This document shows, in pieces, positions 1 to 7,758 of a stretch of 36,036 nucleotides of DNA (the stretch's first letter is position 1; every line of letters starts with the position of its first letter). The notes under the pieces were generated by a model that was not told the DNA's origin, made no database searches, and saw nothing but the letters and a program-made list of their open reading frames with translations. Source of the DNA: Candidatus Moduliflexus flocculans (GTDB lineage Bacteria > Moduliflexota > Moduliflexia > Moduliflexales > Moduliflexaceae); contig DF820462.1 of the NCBI GenBank assembly GCA_000739515.1, positions 1 through 36,036 on the forward strand. The letters are read 5' to 3'. Both the position numbers and the translations under genes were made by a program.

Positions 1-78
1 ACGAGCAATCACTCACGGACGACCCCACCCCTTGCCCCTCCCAGGAGGGGAATTGTCGGCGGCGCTGCGTAACATCAG
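1..78. repeat. Copy of the window-terminal direct repeat (right half of a C/G-rich palindromic element)
   Basis: Bases 1-78 match bases 35959-36036 with one mismatch (c at 23, a at 35981). The stretch contains runs of C and a small CCTCCC/GGAGGG hairpin. It equals the right half of the 154-bp palindromic element seen whole at 35883-36036. Finding it at both ends suggests that the assembled piece ends in a dispersed repeat, or that the ends overlap. Confidence 0.85.
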
Positions 79-92
79 TTTGTAATATATAC

Positions 93-125
93 AGGAGTCA
101 AACACTTCCAACGTGTCTGACTCCT
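93..125. repeat. AGGAGT-type palindrome downstream of the HisD-like gene
   Basis: An inverted repeat opens with AGGAGTCA and closes with TGACTCCT, with an inner ACAC/GTGT pairing. It starts 20 bp beyond the stop codon of the minus-strand dehydrogenase gene, so its transcript could fold into a 3'-end hairpin. There is no strong T-tract, so I call it a repeat rather than a proven terminator. The outer AGGAGT/ACTCCT arms are shared with palindromes at 11651, 22526, 23508 and 29558. Confidence 0.7.
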
Positions 126-144
126 AACAGTTATCTGGTTGATG

Positions 145-1455
145 TTATTTTACGGCAAACCGCCGCAAAATAGCGTTGCGATGCGCCGGGAAGCCTTCGT
201 AATCAGCCAGAGAGACCATCGCGTCTTTCAGGTGTTCGAGACCTTCGCGGGTCGGATATTCGAATGTAATTTTTTTGAGGAAATCTTCAGTATTCAAGCC
301 GCCGCGAATCCGCCCGGCTTTCGAGGTCGGCAGCGTATGATTCGGCCCGGAGCAGAAGCATCCGGCAGAGAGCGGAGCATACGCGCCGATATACATGCCG
401 CCTGCGTTTTTCACTTTTTTCATGTCTTGCAGCGGATTTTTCGTTTGAATTTCGAGGTGTTCCACGCCGTATTCATTGGCAAAATCAAACGCTTCATCCA
501 TCGTGTCCACCACAATAATCGCGCCGTATTTTTTCAACGATGTGGTGACGAAATCCCGGCGATATTCCGGCAATTCGGCGGTGTATTCATTGACAAGCTG
601 CTGCGCCTTTTCCGCCAAAACGCGGGAATTCGTGACGCACAGCCCTGCCGAATCGTTGCCATGCTCGGCCTGAATGATGATGTCAGAGGCGACAAATTCG
701 GGCGACGCGGCTTCATCGGCAATCACAAGCCCTTCGCCCGGTCCCGCTTCCACGCCGATGCCGACATCATTTTTCACCAACGATTTCGCGGCCACGACCC
801 ACGCGCTCCCCGGCCCGGTGATTTTTAACACTTGCGGCACGCTTTCCGTGCCATACGCCATCGCAGCAATTGCCTGAGCGCCCGACAGCTTGTAAATTTC
901 CCGCACTCCGGCGATGTCGGCGGCGACCAATGCGCCGGGATTGATCGAGCCATCTTTCGACGGCGGCGTGCACATGATAATCCGCTTCACGCCCGCCGCG
1001 ACGGCAGGACAGGCATTCATAAACATGGTTGACGGAAACCAGCCGCGCCCGCCGGGGGAATAGCAGCCGACAATATCCAGCGGAACAATCATCTGACCGG
1101 CAAGGAGGCCGGGCGACAATTCCGTCATCCATTCCTGCGGCTTTTGTAAGTCATGAAAGCGCTGCACCTGTTTATGCAGGATTTTCAGCGATTCCAACAG
1201 CGTCGCGTCAATCAGTTTATAGGCATCTTCGACCTCTTTACGAGAGACTTTCACGGTCGCGGCGTCAAGCTTCACGCCGTCGAATTCTTCCATATATTTG
1301 AACAGCGCGGCGTCGCCGTGTTGCCGGACATCGTCAATCACGCGCCGCACCTGCGGGTAAATTTCATTGATTTCCTGCTGTGCACGTTCCATAATGCGTA
1401 TGCGGTCGGCGGCAGACATCGTTTTGAGCGTGTAAATTTCGATAATATTTTCCAT
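145..1455 (-). CDS. hisD: HisD-family (histidinol dehydrogenase-like) NAD-dependent, metal-dependent dehydrogenase
   Basis: This 436-residue protein aligns end to end with HisD: GGRGWFPSTMF near 135-145, the Q262/H265 pair in QAEHGNDS, E332/H333 in VEHLEI, GPNHTLPT at 370-377, and E420/H425 near the C-terminus. HisD oxidises L-histidinol to L-histidine, and its zinc is held by Gln, His, Asp and His. The Asp ligand (E. coli D360) is Cys here (C366). The substrate-contacting Ser of the GPSE motif is Gly (G240). No other his gene is present and an ABC importer lies divergently upstream. It may therefore be a catabolic paralogue acting on another amino-alcohol or diol; the sulfopropanediol dehydrogenases are known HisD relatives. 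I chose the ATG at 1455 because AGAGG precedes it by 4 bp and it matches the family length. An in-frame start 14 codons upstream has no such site. Confidence 0.88.
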   Translation of the reverse strand: MENIIEIYTLKTMSAADRIRIMERAQQEINEIYPQVRRVIDDVRQHGDAALFKYMEEFDGVKLDAATVKVSRKEVEDAYKLIDATLLESLKILHKQVQRFHDLQKPQEWMTELSPGLLAGQMIVPLDIVGCYSPGGRGWFPSTMFMNACPAVAAGVKRIIMCTPPSKDGSINPGALVAADIAGVREIYKLSGAQAIAAMAYGTESVPQVLKITGPGSAWVVAAKSLVKNDVGIGVEAGPGEGLVIADEAASPEFVASDIIIQAEHGNDSAGLCVTNSRVLAEKAQQLVNEYTAELPEYRRDFVTTSLKKYGAIIVVDTMDEAFDFANEYGVEHLEIQTKNPLQDMKKVKNAGGMYIGAYAPLSAGCFCSGPNHTLPTSKAGRIRGGLNTEDFLKKITFEYPTREGLEHLKDAMVSLADYEGFPAHRNAILRRFAVK

Positions 1456-1497
1456 AAAGCCTCTTAATTCTCTATTGAAGATGTTTATTATTCCCAC

Positions 1498-1530
1498 CCG
1501 TAGAGACGCCCCGCCGGGGCGTCTCTACGG
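1498..1530. repeat. Perfect 33-bp palindrome, CGTAGAGACG family
   Basis: The palindrome has arms CCGTAGAGACGCCCCG and their exact complement. The same family occurs at 10106-10136 and, truncated, at 10153-10179, where both copies lie inside an open reading frame. This copy begins 43 bp upstream of the dehydrogenase start codon. Confidence 0.9.
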
Positions 1531-1698
1531 TGACGAAATGCCGATATCATCTTCCGGTAAATTGCAGAATATAGCCGGATTCTGTCAACCGAAATCATCC
1601 GAATAACCAACAAAGAGACATCGTTGTTTTGCGATAATTTATGTGCCGACGGATAGCCTTGTCCGCCGCGATTTGGCTGGATGATTGTTGTGACATAG

Positions 1699-1727
1699 CT
1701 GTCAGACACCTATAAGGTGTCTGACAG
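1699..1727. repeat. Perfect 29-bp palindrome, CTGTCAGAC family
   Basis: The arms are CTGTCAGACACC and its complement, around a short TATAA loop. A diverged relative with the same outer CTGTCAGAC arms lies at 10942-10974. It sits just upstream of a TTGACA hexamer before the importer operon, so it could act as an operator or a transcript hairpin. Its recurrence elsewhere makes a dispersed repeat more likely. Confidence 0.75.
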
Positions 1728-1855
1728 TTTATCGTTGACACATAGAAATCATTACGCTGTTTTAATTTATTGACTTTTTCTTCCGCGAAAAAAATTGTAC
1801 CAAATTTGTTGAAAGAATTCGGTCAGGTTTGGCTGAAAATCAAGGGGATGCGAAT

Positions 1856-2956
1856 ATGCAGAACGATGTTCGAAATCGTCCGCTGACGGTTGACGTGCGG
1901 TCAGTGACGAAACGATATGGACATGCGGCGGCGGTAGATGATGTGTCGTTTACGGTCGCCGAAGGGGAATTTATCACGCTGTTAGGACCAAGCGGTTCAG
2001 GCAAAACGACGGTGCTGCGGATGATTGCCGGATTTCTTCAGCCGACGTCTGGCGAAATTTACCTGCATGGCGAGCCTGTTTCCAATAAAGCGCCGTATGA
2101 GCGCAAAATCGGCATGGTGTTCCAAAGTTTAGCCCTGTTTCCTCACCTCGATGTGTTCGGCAATGTCTCGTTTGCGCTGAAAATGCGGCGTTTCGACCCA
2201 AAGGAGATTTCGGGCAGAGTGGATCGCGTGTTGGAGTTAGTGCGCCTTCAGGATATGCGGCAGCGCAAAATCCACCAGTTGAGCGGCGGACAGCAGCAGC
2301 GCGTGGCGTTAGCGCGGGCGTTAGTCTTCGAGCCGGAAGTCTTGCTCTTAGACGAGCCGCTCAGCGCGTTGGACAAAAAATTGCGCGAGGATATGCAGCT
2401 TGAATTGATCCGCATTCATAATGAACTCCAGATGACGACTATCAGCGTGACGCACGACCAGAAAGAGGCGTTGGTCATGTCGGATCGGATTATCGTCATG
2501 AATGCCGGGAAAATCGCGCAGGCATCGTCAACTGAAGCAGTCTATTTTGCGCCGCAATCGAAGTTCGTCGCCGATTTTATAGGGGAAACCAACTTTTTCG
2601 AAGGAGAAATCGCGGCAGTTGACGACGCGACATGCGTGTTGCAGCATCAGCAGATGCAGATCAAAATTCCGAAACGACCGCAGTTTTCGCCGCGTCAACG
2701 CTGCATGATCGGCGTTCGGTCGGAACGGATTCACCTGCGCCGCGAGGCTGATGAACTCACGCACATGGACAATCGCTATCACGGATGGGTGAAGGAGGTG
2801 ATCTTTCAGGGAGATCGAACCGCGTACACCATTCAATTGGGAGAGGAAATGATTAAGGTGGTCGAGTCGAATTTGACGAATTCGGTGACGTATCACCCCA
2901 ACGACGCCGTGAGTATCGGCTGGAATACAGGCGATATTATTGTGTTGACTGAATAA
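1856..2956 (+). CDS. ABC transporter ATP-binding protein, PotA-like (spermidine/putrescine-type importer)
   Basis: This 366-residue cytoplasmic ATPase drives a binding-protein-dependent importer. Visible motifs are Walker A GPSGSGKTT (44-52), Q-loop Q90, signature LSGGQQQR (142-149), Walker B LLLDEP with E167, and switch H200. A C-terminal TOBE-like regulatory region (about 285-360) is typical of PotA/FbpC/UgpC-type subunits. I chose the ATG at 1856 because AAGGGGA lies 7 bp upstream; a TTG at 1829 would add nine residues. It is the first gene of an importer set with a binding protein and two permeases downstream. Substrate is not readable from sequence. Family resemblance favours polyamines or a similar small cationic or organic solute. 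Confidence 0.93.
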   Translation: MQNDVRNRPLTVDVRSVTKRYGHAAAVDDVSFTVAEGEFITLLGPSGSGKTTVLRMIAGFLQPTSGEIYLHGEPVSNKAPYERKIGMVFQSLALFPHLDVFGNVSFALKMRRFDPKEISGRVDRVLELVRLQDMRQRKIHQLSGGQQQRVALARALVFEPEVLLLDEPLSALDKKLREDMQLELIRIHNELQMTTISVTHDQKEALVMSDRIIVMNAGKIAQASSTEAVYFAPQSKFVADFIGETNFFEGEIAAVDDATCVLQHQQMQIKIPKRPQFSPRQRCMIGVRSERIHLRREADELTHMDNRYHGWVKEVIFQGDRTAYTIQLGEEMIKVVESNLTNSVTYHPNDAVSIGWNTGDIIVLTE

Positions 2957-2963
2957 TGAAAAG

Positions 2964-3132
2964 GTAACTATTTACCTTGCTTTCGCCGTAGGCGATACGG
3001 TGTTGTAGAACTCGCAGCACACCGCAATTTGTTCGCCGGAGGCGATGTGGAGCATACCACAACCGCTACGCGGTAGCAATCGCGCACCGTCACGTTCTAC
3101 AATACTGAAAGCCCTACGGGCTAAATAGTTAC
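2964..3132. mobile_element. 169-bp MITE-like element with terminal inverted repeats and 8-bp target duplication
   Basis: The element starts GTAACTATTTA and ends TAAATAGTTAC, an exact 11-bp terminal inverted repeat. A second inner pair, TTGTAGAAC and GTTCTACAA, is also inverted. It is flanked on both sides by ATGAAAAG (2956-2963 and 3133-3140), an 8-bp direct repeat that looks like a target-site duplication. It carries no open reading frame of note, so it would depend on a transposase elsewhere. It landed at the stop codon of the ATPase gene, between it and the binding-protein gene. A lone GTAACTATTTA end occurs at 23491. Confidence 0.8.
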
Positions 3133-3196
3133 ATGAAAAGAAGGTTTTTACCCACCCCTTTCTCCTCCCAGGAGGGGATTTTAGCAGGAGGAAATT

Positions 3197-4279
3197 ATGG
3201 CAACGATGGATCGCAGGACATTTTTGAAATATTCAGGCACAGCCGCCGCCGCGCTCGGCACGCTCGGTTTTTCATCATTTACGTGGAGCGAAGAACCGGC
3301 AAAACCGGCGCAGTTAGTCGTCCGCGCCTGGGGCGATACGTGGCAGGAATCGCTCGATCTCGGCGTATCGCAGCCATTTACGCAGAAATACGGCATTCCG
3401 GTCGTGTATGACAACACCGAAGACAATATCATGCAGCAGAAACTCAGGACGGCATTTTCCCAAAAAAGACAACCCCCGATTGATGTGAACTGGGACACCA
3501 CGACCAACGCGATGAAGTCGGCGTTATGGGAATTGTCGGAGCCGCTGACCGAAGAGCTTGTGCCGAATTTGAAGGAACTGAGTTCCATCGCGAAGCCGGA
3601 GTTAGTCGAAGGCTGGCCGCTCGTGAGCGTCTATTCTTATACATACGTGCTGGCGTATCGGACAGACCTCGTGAAAGAGCCGATCACGTCCTGGAAAATG
3701 CTGTTAGATAAAAAGTGGGAAAAATCCATCGGCATGTATGACGACGGCATCGGCTTCACGCCAGTCGCGGCGGTGATCAATGGCGGCAGCATCCCGGATA
3801 ATATGGACCCGGCGTGGGAATTTTATAAGCAGTTGAAGCCGAATATCGGCATGTTAGGCGGCGATGAAGAGTTAACGCAAGCCCTGCTGGAAGGCCAGAC
3901 GCCAGTGCAATGCACGATTATCGCGAACGCGCTTCAGGCGCAGCGTCAGGGCGCTCCGGTGGCGTGGATCGTGCCAGAAGAAGGCGTTGTGTTAGAACGG
4001 GACGCCCTCTGGGTGCCGAAAAATCTGCCGGCAGAAAATACCTACTGGGCGATGAAATACATTGATTTTGCGCTGTCGAAAGAGGCGCAGGAAGCCTGGT
4101 GCGGACGCCTCGGCACTCCGCCTGTGAATAAAAACGCCGCGATTCCTGATTATATGACGACCGATTTAGCCTTTTTCACCAACGAAGACAAACGCAAACA
4201 CATGATTGTCGTGCCGTCGAAAGTCTCTGTCGAGCATGAAAAAGAGTGGTTTGAGCAGTTCAAGAATATTATGGGTTAA
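3197..4279 (+). CDS. Tat-exported extracellular solute-binding protein (PotD/PotF-like)
   Basis: This 360-residue protein captures the importer's substrate outside the cytoplasmic membrane. The N-terminus DRRTFLK (5-11) followed by an Ala/Gly-rich hydrophobic stretch is a twin-arginine signal. The mature part starts near residue 35 (LVVRAWGDTW) and follows the two-lobed family 1/PotD pattern, with a conserved C-terminal region around GRLGTPPVNKNA. The start ATG at 3197 has a near-perfect AGGAGGAAATT site. It lies between the ATPase and the first permease and is presumably cotranscribed with them, although a MITE-like insertion now separates it from the ATPase. Its TAA overlaps a downstream ATG (TAATG at 4277-4281). 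Confidence 0.9.
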   Translation: MATMDRRTFLKYSGTAAAALGTLGFSSFTWSEEPAKPAQLVVRAWGDTWQESLDLGVSQPFTQKYGIPVVYDNTEDNIMQQKLRTAFSQKRQPPIDVNWDTTTNAMKSALWELSEPLTEELVPNLKELSSIAKPELVEGWPLVSVYSYTYVLAYRTDLVKEPITSWKMLLDKKWEKSIGMYDDGIGFTPVAAVINGGSIPDNMDPAWEFYKQLKPNIGMLGGDEELTQALLEGQTPVQCTIIANALQAQRQGAPVAWIVPEEGVVLERDALWVPKNLPAENTYWAMKYIDFALSKEAQEAWCGRLGTPPVNKNAAIPDYMTTDLAFFTNEDKRKHMIVVPSKVSVEHEKEWFEQFKNIMG

Positions 4280-4281
4280 TG

Positions 4282-4357
4282 ACCCCACCCCCAGCCCCTC
4301 CCCAACAGGGAGGGGAGCGCATACCCCTCTCCTTTGGAGAGGGGGCAGGGGTGAGGT
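4282..4357. repeat. C/G-rich double-hairpin repeat (CCCCACCCC...GGGGTGAGG)
   Basis: Outer arms resembling CCTCACCCCCAGCCCCTC pair with GGGGGCAGGGGTGAGG. Two small inner hairpins, CCCTCCCC/GGGAGGG and CCCCTCTCC/GGAGAGGGG, lie between them. It occupies the space between the binding-protein stop codon and the likely permease start. It stays open in the permease frame, so a start at 4279 would translate it. Confidence 0.8.
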
Positions 4358-4377
4358 TTTTGAATGAACTATTTTTT

Positions 4378-5307
4378 ATGAACAAATTCGAGCGGCAGAT
4401 TCTTTGTTTTCAGTGGAAAATTTTCGATGGGCTGCGCTGGGCGAAAACGCGCCTTGTTCCGGGCTGGGTGCTTCGTCATATCGGCTACGCGCTGCTTGTT
4501 CCCGGCGTGATTGTCGTGGGCTTTCTTGTGTTGGGCATGGTGAATATCGTCTGGTACAGTTTTTTAACCTACAGCCCGGAGCATTTTGTGCTGCATCAAT
4601 TCACGCTCGACAATTACGCGCAATTTTTCAAGAACCCGCTGCATCTCAAGGTCTTCTGGCGGACGTTTTACATCAGCGTCATCGTGACGATTTTTTCCGT
4701 TGGGTTCGGCTTTCCGTATGCCTATACGGTCGTTCGCGCTCAATCAACGGCGATTCAAAAGCTACTGTTGATTGGATTATTCCTGCCGTTTTTTACCGGC
4801 GAAATTGTCCGCGCTTATGGCTGGTTGATTATTTTGGGCAAAAACGGCTTAGCGAATTCGCTGCTGAATACGCTCGGCATCGCTAATCTGCGCCTGATTT
4901 ATAACGAATTTGCCGTGATTGTCGGCCTCTCGCAAATCATGCTGCCGTTCGCCGTCCTGATGCTCGCCCCGGCCATTACGAACATCAGGCAGGATATGGA
5001 GTTGGCGGCGGAAAATCTCGGCGCGAACAAGTTCAAAACCTTGTTCTATGTCGTCATTCCGCTCAGCAAGCCGGGCATCGTGTCTGCCGCCATCGTCGTC
5101 TTCACGCTCAGCATGACCGAATACGCGATTCCGGCGTTGTTAGGAGGACGGTTAGTAAATTTCTCGGCAAACGTCATTTACGACGCCATGTTTCATGTAG
5201 GAGATTATCCCGCAGGGGCAGCGCTCAGCGTGCTGTTGGTCAGCATCGTCTCTGCATTAGTCTTTGTGATTTTTAAAGGAATTTCGCGTAAAACAACAGC
5301 AAATTGA
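4378..5307 (+). CDS. ABC transporter permease, PotB-like
   Basis: This 309-residue inner-membrane permease has about six hydrophobic segments. The EAA loop (LAAENLGANKFKTLFYVVIPLSKPGI region) contacts the ATPase. It pairs with the downstream permease to form the transmembrane channel. I placed the start at ATG 4378 (MNKFERQ), which gives a normal family length, though its ribosome site is weak. An in-frame ATG at 4279 overlaps the upstream stop (TAATG) and would add 33 residues translated from the C/G-rich repeat. The last codons and the TGA lie inside the left arm of an 80-bp palindrome. Confidence 0.88.
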   Translation: MNKFERQILCFQWKIFDGLRWAKTRLVPGWVLRHIGYALLVPGVIVVGFLVLGMVNIVWYSFLTYSPEHFVLHQFTLDNYAQFFKNPLHLKVFWRTFYISVIVTIFSVGFGFPYAYTVVRAQSTAIQKLLLIGLFLPFFTGEIVRAYGWLIILGKNGLANSLLNTLGIANLRLIYNEFAVIVGLSQIMLPFAVLMLAPAITNIRQDMELAAENLGANKFKTLFYVVIPLSKPGIVSAAIVVFTLSMTEYAIPALLGGRLVNFSANVIYDAMFHVGDYPAGAALSVLLVSIVSALVFVIFKGISRKTTAN

Positions 5308-5366
5308 AGAAAAGAACGAATTGGAACTTTCATTCGTTCCCTTCTTCAATTCGATGTTGTTTTACG
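5287..5366. repeat. 80-bp imperfect palindrome joining two permease genes
   Basis: Arms 5287-5321 and 5332-5366 are complementary at 31 of 35 positions around a 10-base loop. The left arm covers the last codons and the TGA stop of the first permease; the right arm ends 19 bp before the GTG start of the second. The transcript could form a stable hairpin at the junction, which may protect or separate the two messages. I saw no second copy in the window. Confidence 0.85.
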
Positions 5367-5385
5367 ATTCGGAAATATTACGCGC

Positions 5386-6204
5386 GTGTTACGACTGAGG
5401 CAGATATTCAGACAAACGCATATCGCTTTAACAGTGATCACGATTGTAGATTTTCTGTTTCTCGGCTTGCCGACGCTGCTCATTTTGTGGGGCTCGTTTA
5501 CTGCTGGCAACGTCATCACGTTTCCGCCGAAAGGGCTGTCGTTGCAATGGTACGTCAAGCTGCTTGATCCGGCGATGCGGGCGTTTCGAATGGCGTTTGT
5601 CCGCAGTTTTTACGTGGCAAGTTTATGCACGCTGGCCGCCATTCCGATTGGCGTGCTTGCGGCGTTGGCGCTGAATAAGTATCCGCTGAAAGGAAAACAT
5701 TTCTTTCAGACCTACTTTTTGCTGCCGTTCACGATTCCGCTGATTGTCTCCGGCGTCGGTTTGATGATTATCTACGGCCAGTTAAACTGGCTCGATGCGC
5801 TCTGGCCGGTGGGATTGGCGCTAACGATTATCAATTTCCCGTTCATGCTCTGGGCCGTCAGTTCCAGCGTGAACGCGCTTGATAAAAATTTGGAGGACGC
5901 GGCGCAGAATCTTGGCGCGGATGAAATTCAGACCTTTTTTTACGTGACGCTGCCCGCCCTGATGCCCGGCGTCATTACCGGCTCGCTGCTGATGTTCATG
6001 CTCGGTTTCAACGAATTTGTCGTCAGCCTGCTGTTAGTTTCCACGAAAAACATGACGCTGCCGGTCGCGCTTTATAGTTCGATTCGCACCCAGATCAGTC
6101 CGGCGCTCGCCGCCGTGTCGTCGGTCTATATCATCGTCGCCGCCTGCGCGATCTGGATTTTAGATCGCGCGGTCGGATTAAAAGAATTTCTGCGGTCGCG
6201 GTAA
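5386..6204 (+). CDS. ABC transporter permease, PotC-like
   Basis: This 272-residue integral membrane protein is the second channel subunit. It has about six transmembrane stretches, the first near 15-40, and an EAA loop reading LEDAAQNLGADEIQTFFYVT followed by LPALMPGV. The length is normal for PotC/PotI-type permeases. The start is a GTG at 5386. No good ribosome site precedes it, and the region just upstream is the right arm of a palindrome. An ATG at 5354 lies in another frame and runs to a stop after 14 codons. It ends the importer operon; a convergent gene begins 14 bp later. Confidence 0.88.
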   Translation: MLRLRQIFRQTHIALTVITIVDFLFLGLPTLLILWGSFTAGNVITFPPKGLSLQWYVKLLDPAMRAFRMAFVRSFYVASLCTLAAIPIGVLAALALNKYPLKGKHFFQTYFLLPFTIPLIVSGVGLMIIYGQLNWLDALWPVGLALTIINFPFMLWAVSSSVNALDKNLEDAAQNLGADEIQTFFYVTLPALMPGVITGSLLMFMLGFNEFVVSLLLVSTKNMTLPVALYSSIRTQISPALAAVSSVYIIVAACAIWILDRAVGLKEFLRSR

Positions 6205-6218
6205 CATATCTCAGCGCA

Positions 6219-6752
6219 TCACAATCGAATAATCTGCCCGGAAATTGCGTCGCCGATTTCGAGCAGGCCGAGAGAATTATACGGCGCAAAAATCCGGTCG
6301 GTCGGGCTGCCTGGATTAAAAAACAGAACGCCGTCGCGCCGCTCGTTGACCGGCTGATGCGAATGGCCGAAAACAATTGCGTCCACGCCAGCGAACTTCG
6401 CGCTCACGCGCTCGATAATCCCCTGCGGAGCGCCGTCGCCATGCGTGACGCCGATTTTGAATCCGCCGATTTCGAGCACTCGCGCCGCCGGAAACGCTCG
6501 CTCGACTTCGGCGATGTCCATATTGCCATGCACGGCTTCTAACGGCGCAAATGTTCGCAGCATATCAGCCACCGCCGTTTCGACGAAATCCCCGGCGTGA
6601 ATAATCAACTCAACGCCGCGAAAATGCTCCGCCACGATTGCCCGCAAATCCTCAAGCGTCAGCTTATTGCGAATTTTTTGTGTCACGTTTCCCAGAAAGT
6701 TTCCCGCCGGAGCGGTAAGATGCGTATCTGATAACACGCCGATTTTCATCAT
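6219..6752 (-). CDS. YfcE/MJ0936-type metallophosphoesterase
   Basis: This 177-residue cytoplasmic phosphodiesterase has the calcineurin-like metal set: D9/H11 (SDTH), D55 (HAGD), N77 (HGNMD), the THGDG motif, and GHSHQP, followed by FNPGSP typical of the YfcE/YmdB-like small phosphoesterases. These hydrolyse phosphodiesters with two bound metal ions, but the physiological substrate is unknown. Two adjacent ATG codons open the gene (6752 or 6749). It is convergent with the importer operon, only 14 bp from the last permease, and divergent from the TPR gene. Confidence 0.9.
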   Translation of the reverse strand: MMKIGVLSDTHLTAPAGNFLGNVTQKIRNKLTLEDLRAIVAEHFRGVELIIHAGDFVETAVADMLRTFAPLEAVHGNMDIAEVERAFPAARVLEIGGFKIGVTHGDGAPQGIIERVSAKFAGVDAIVFGHSHQPVNERRDGVLFFNPGSPTDRIFAPYNSLGLLEIGDAISGQIIRL

Positions 6753-6888
6753 ATTTCCAGCCTTTCAATTCATGTTCATCCATCATAAAAACATATTTGG
6801 CGCCCAGCCTTTTCTACATAAAATGCCGCCTATCGAAGGTCAAGAAATAAATCACGGCGTATTTTTTTCTTTCAACGCGATTGAGTTC

Positions 6889-6916
6889 TTGACAACAAAC
6901 GATTTTAATGTTTAAT
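6889..6916 (+). promoter_or_regulatory. Candidate sigma-70-type promoter for the TPR gene
   Basis: TTGACA at 6889-6894 (perfect -35) is followed after 16 bp by TTTAAT at 6911-6916 (5 of 6 matches to TATAAT). Transcription would start near 6923, about 45 bp before the TPR gene's ATG. The surroundings are AT-rich and non-coding. Confidence 0.5.
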
Positions 6917-6967
6917 TAAAAAGAACATTCGGAGCAGCATGTTGATTTTGGCAGGGGTACATCAGGT

Positions 6968-7699
6968 ATGAGCGACACCAACGAATTTATTGAATTATAT
7001 AAAGCCGACCTTTCGAAGGCAAAAAAAGCGAACGAGCTTCCCAGGATTTCCGCGATTTACAAGAAAATGGCGGTAGCATACGCCGAGGCGCAGCAATGGG
7101 ATAAAGCGCTGGAATATTACGTCCGCAGCATTGATCTGGATGAGCAGCTTGGCGACCGCGAGGGCATCAGCAAAGCCTACGCCTGCATCGGCAATCTGTT
7201 TTATGCGCGACAGGAATGGGATAAGGCGTTGATGTTTTACACCAAAGAGATGAAGGTCGAGGAGTTTCGCCACAATCGCAAAGGGATCGCCAGAGCGTTT
7301 AATAATGTTGGCACGGTGTACGCCAAACAGGGACAAGTTGAGAAAGCGCTGGAATCATTTGGCCGGAGCATCCAACTTAAAAACGAAATCGGCGATATTA
7401 AAGGCAAAATCTCGACCTACGACAACATGGCGTTAGTCTTCGATATGCTGAAAGATTGGAAAAAAGCGGAGCAATGCTATGAGCAAAGCTATGACATCAA
7501 AGCCCGCCTGAATGATGTAACTGGTATGGCGGACAACCTCTGGCGCAGGGCGAAACTGCATCAGGAACAGGCTCGCTACGAAGACGCGCTTGATCTTATG
7601 GCGAAAAGCATCTCGTTGTTAGAAAATATCAATGCGCCAAATCTTGACAAATATCGCCGGGCATTCAATGAACTGCTCAGAGTTGTTTATACAGACTAA
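6968..7699 (+). CDS. Tetratricopeptide (TPR) repeat protein
   Basis: This 243-residue soluble protein consists almost entirely of about five TPR-like helical hairpins of roughly 40 residues, each with the W/A-Y/F-x-KAL...A pattern (for example QQWDKALEYYVRSIDLDEQLGD and QVEKALESFGRSIQLKNEIGD). The 40-residue spacing and the G-D loop resemble the TPR_12/Rapsyn-LGN type, which act as scaffolds for protein contacts. No signal peptide or other domain is visible. AGGGG stands upstream of the ATG and a good promoter lies at 6889-6916. It precedes nadD by 59 bp, so a link with it is possible but unproven. Confidence 0.82.
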   Translation: MSDTNEFIELYKADLSKAKKANELPRISAIYKKMAVAYAEAQQWDKALEYYVRSIDLDEQLGDREGISKAYACIGNLFYARQEWDKALMFYTKEMKVEEFRHNRKGIARAFNNVGTVYAKQGQVEKALESFGRSIQLKNEIGDIKGKISTYDNMALVFDMLKDWKKAEQCYEQSYDIKARLNDVTGMADNLWRRAKLHQEQARYEDALDLMAKSISLLENINAPNLDKYRRAFNELLRVVYTD

Positions 7700-7758
7700 G
7701 CCACTACTCGACCTGCTCGCCGGCTGCCGCTGTTCGCCGCCGAATAACCGCGTTCGTT

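Larger units (their letters stand above)
1456..1855. other. Divergent intergenic region with two perfect palindromes
   Basis: About 400 bp separate the divergent dehydrogenase and ABC-ATPase genes. I see no convincing gene. It holds the CGTAGAGACG palindrome (1498-1530) and the CTGTCAGACACC palindrome (1699-1727). A TTGACA at 1735-1740 could be a -35 box for the importer operon, but the nearest -10-like TTTAAT (1761-1766) is spaced too far for a standard promoter. Promoters for both directions should lie here. Confidence 0.6.

Noticed and set aside
93..125. Intrinsic terminator for the HisD-like gene
   Set aside because: The hairpin is real but belongs to a dispersed repeat family and lacks a following T-tract, so it was listed as a repeat only.
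1735..1766. Promoter for the ABC importer (TTGACA and TTTAAT)
   Set aside because: The two hexamers are 20 bp apart, too far for a standard sigma-70 promoter, and no better -10 was found.
5304..5567. 87-codon open frame between and over the permease genes
   Set aside because: Its first part is the palindrome loop and right arm, and the rest overlaps the second permease out of frame, with no ribosome site.
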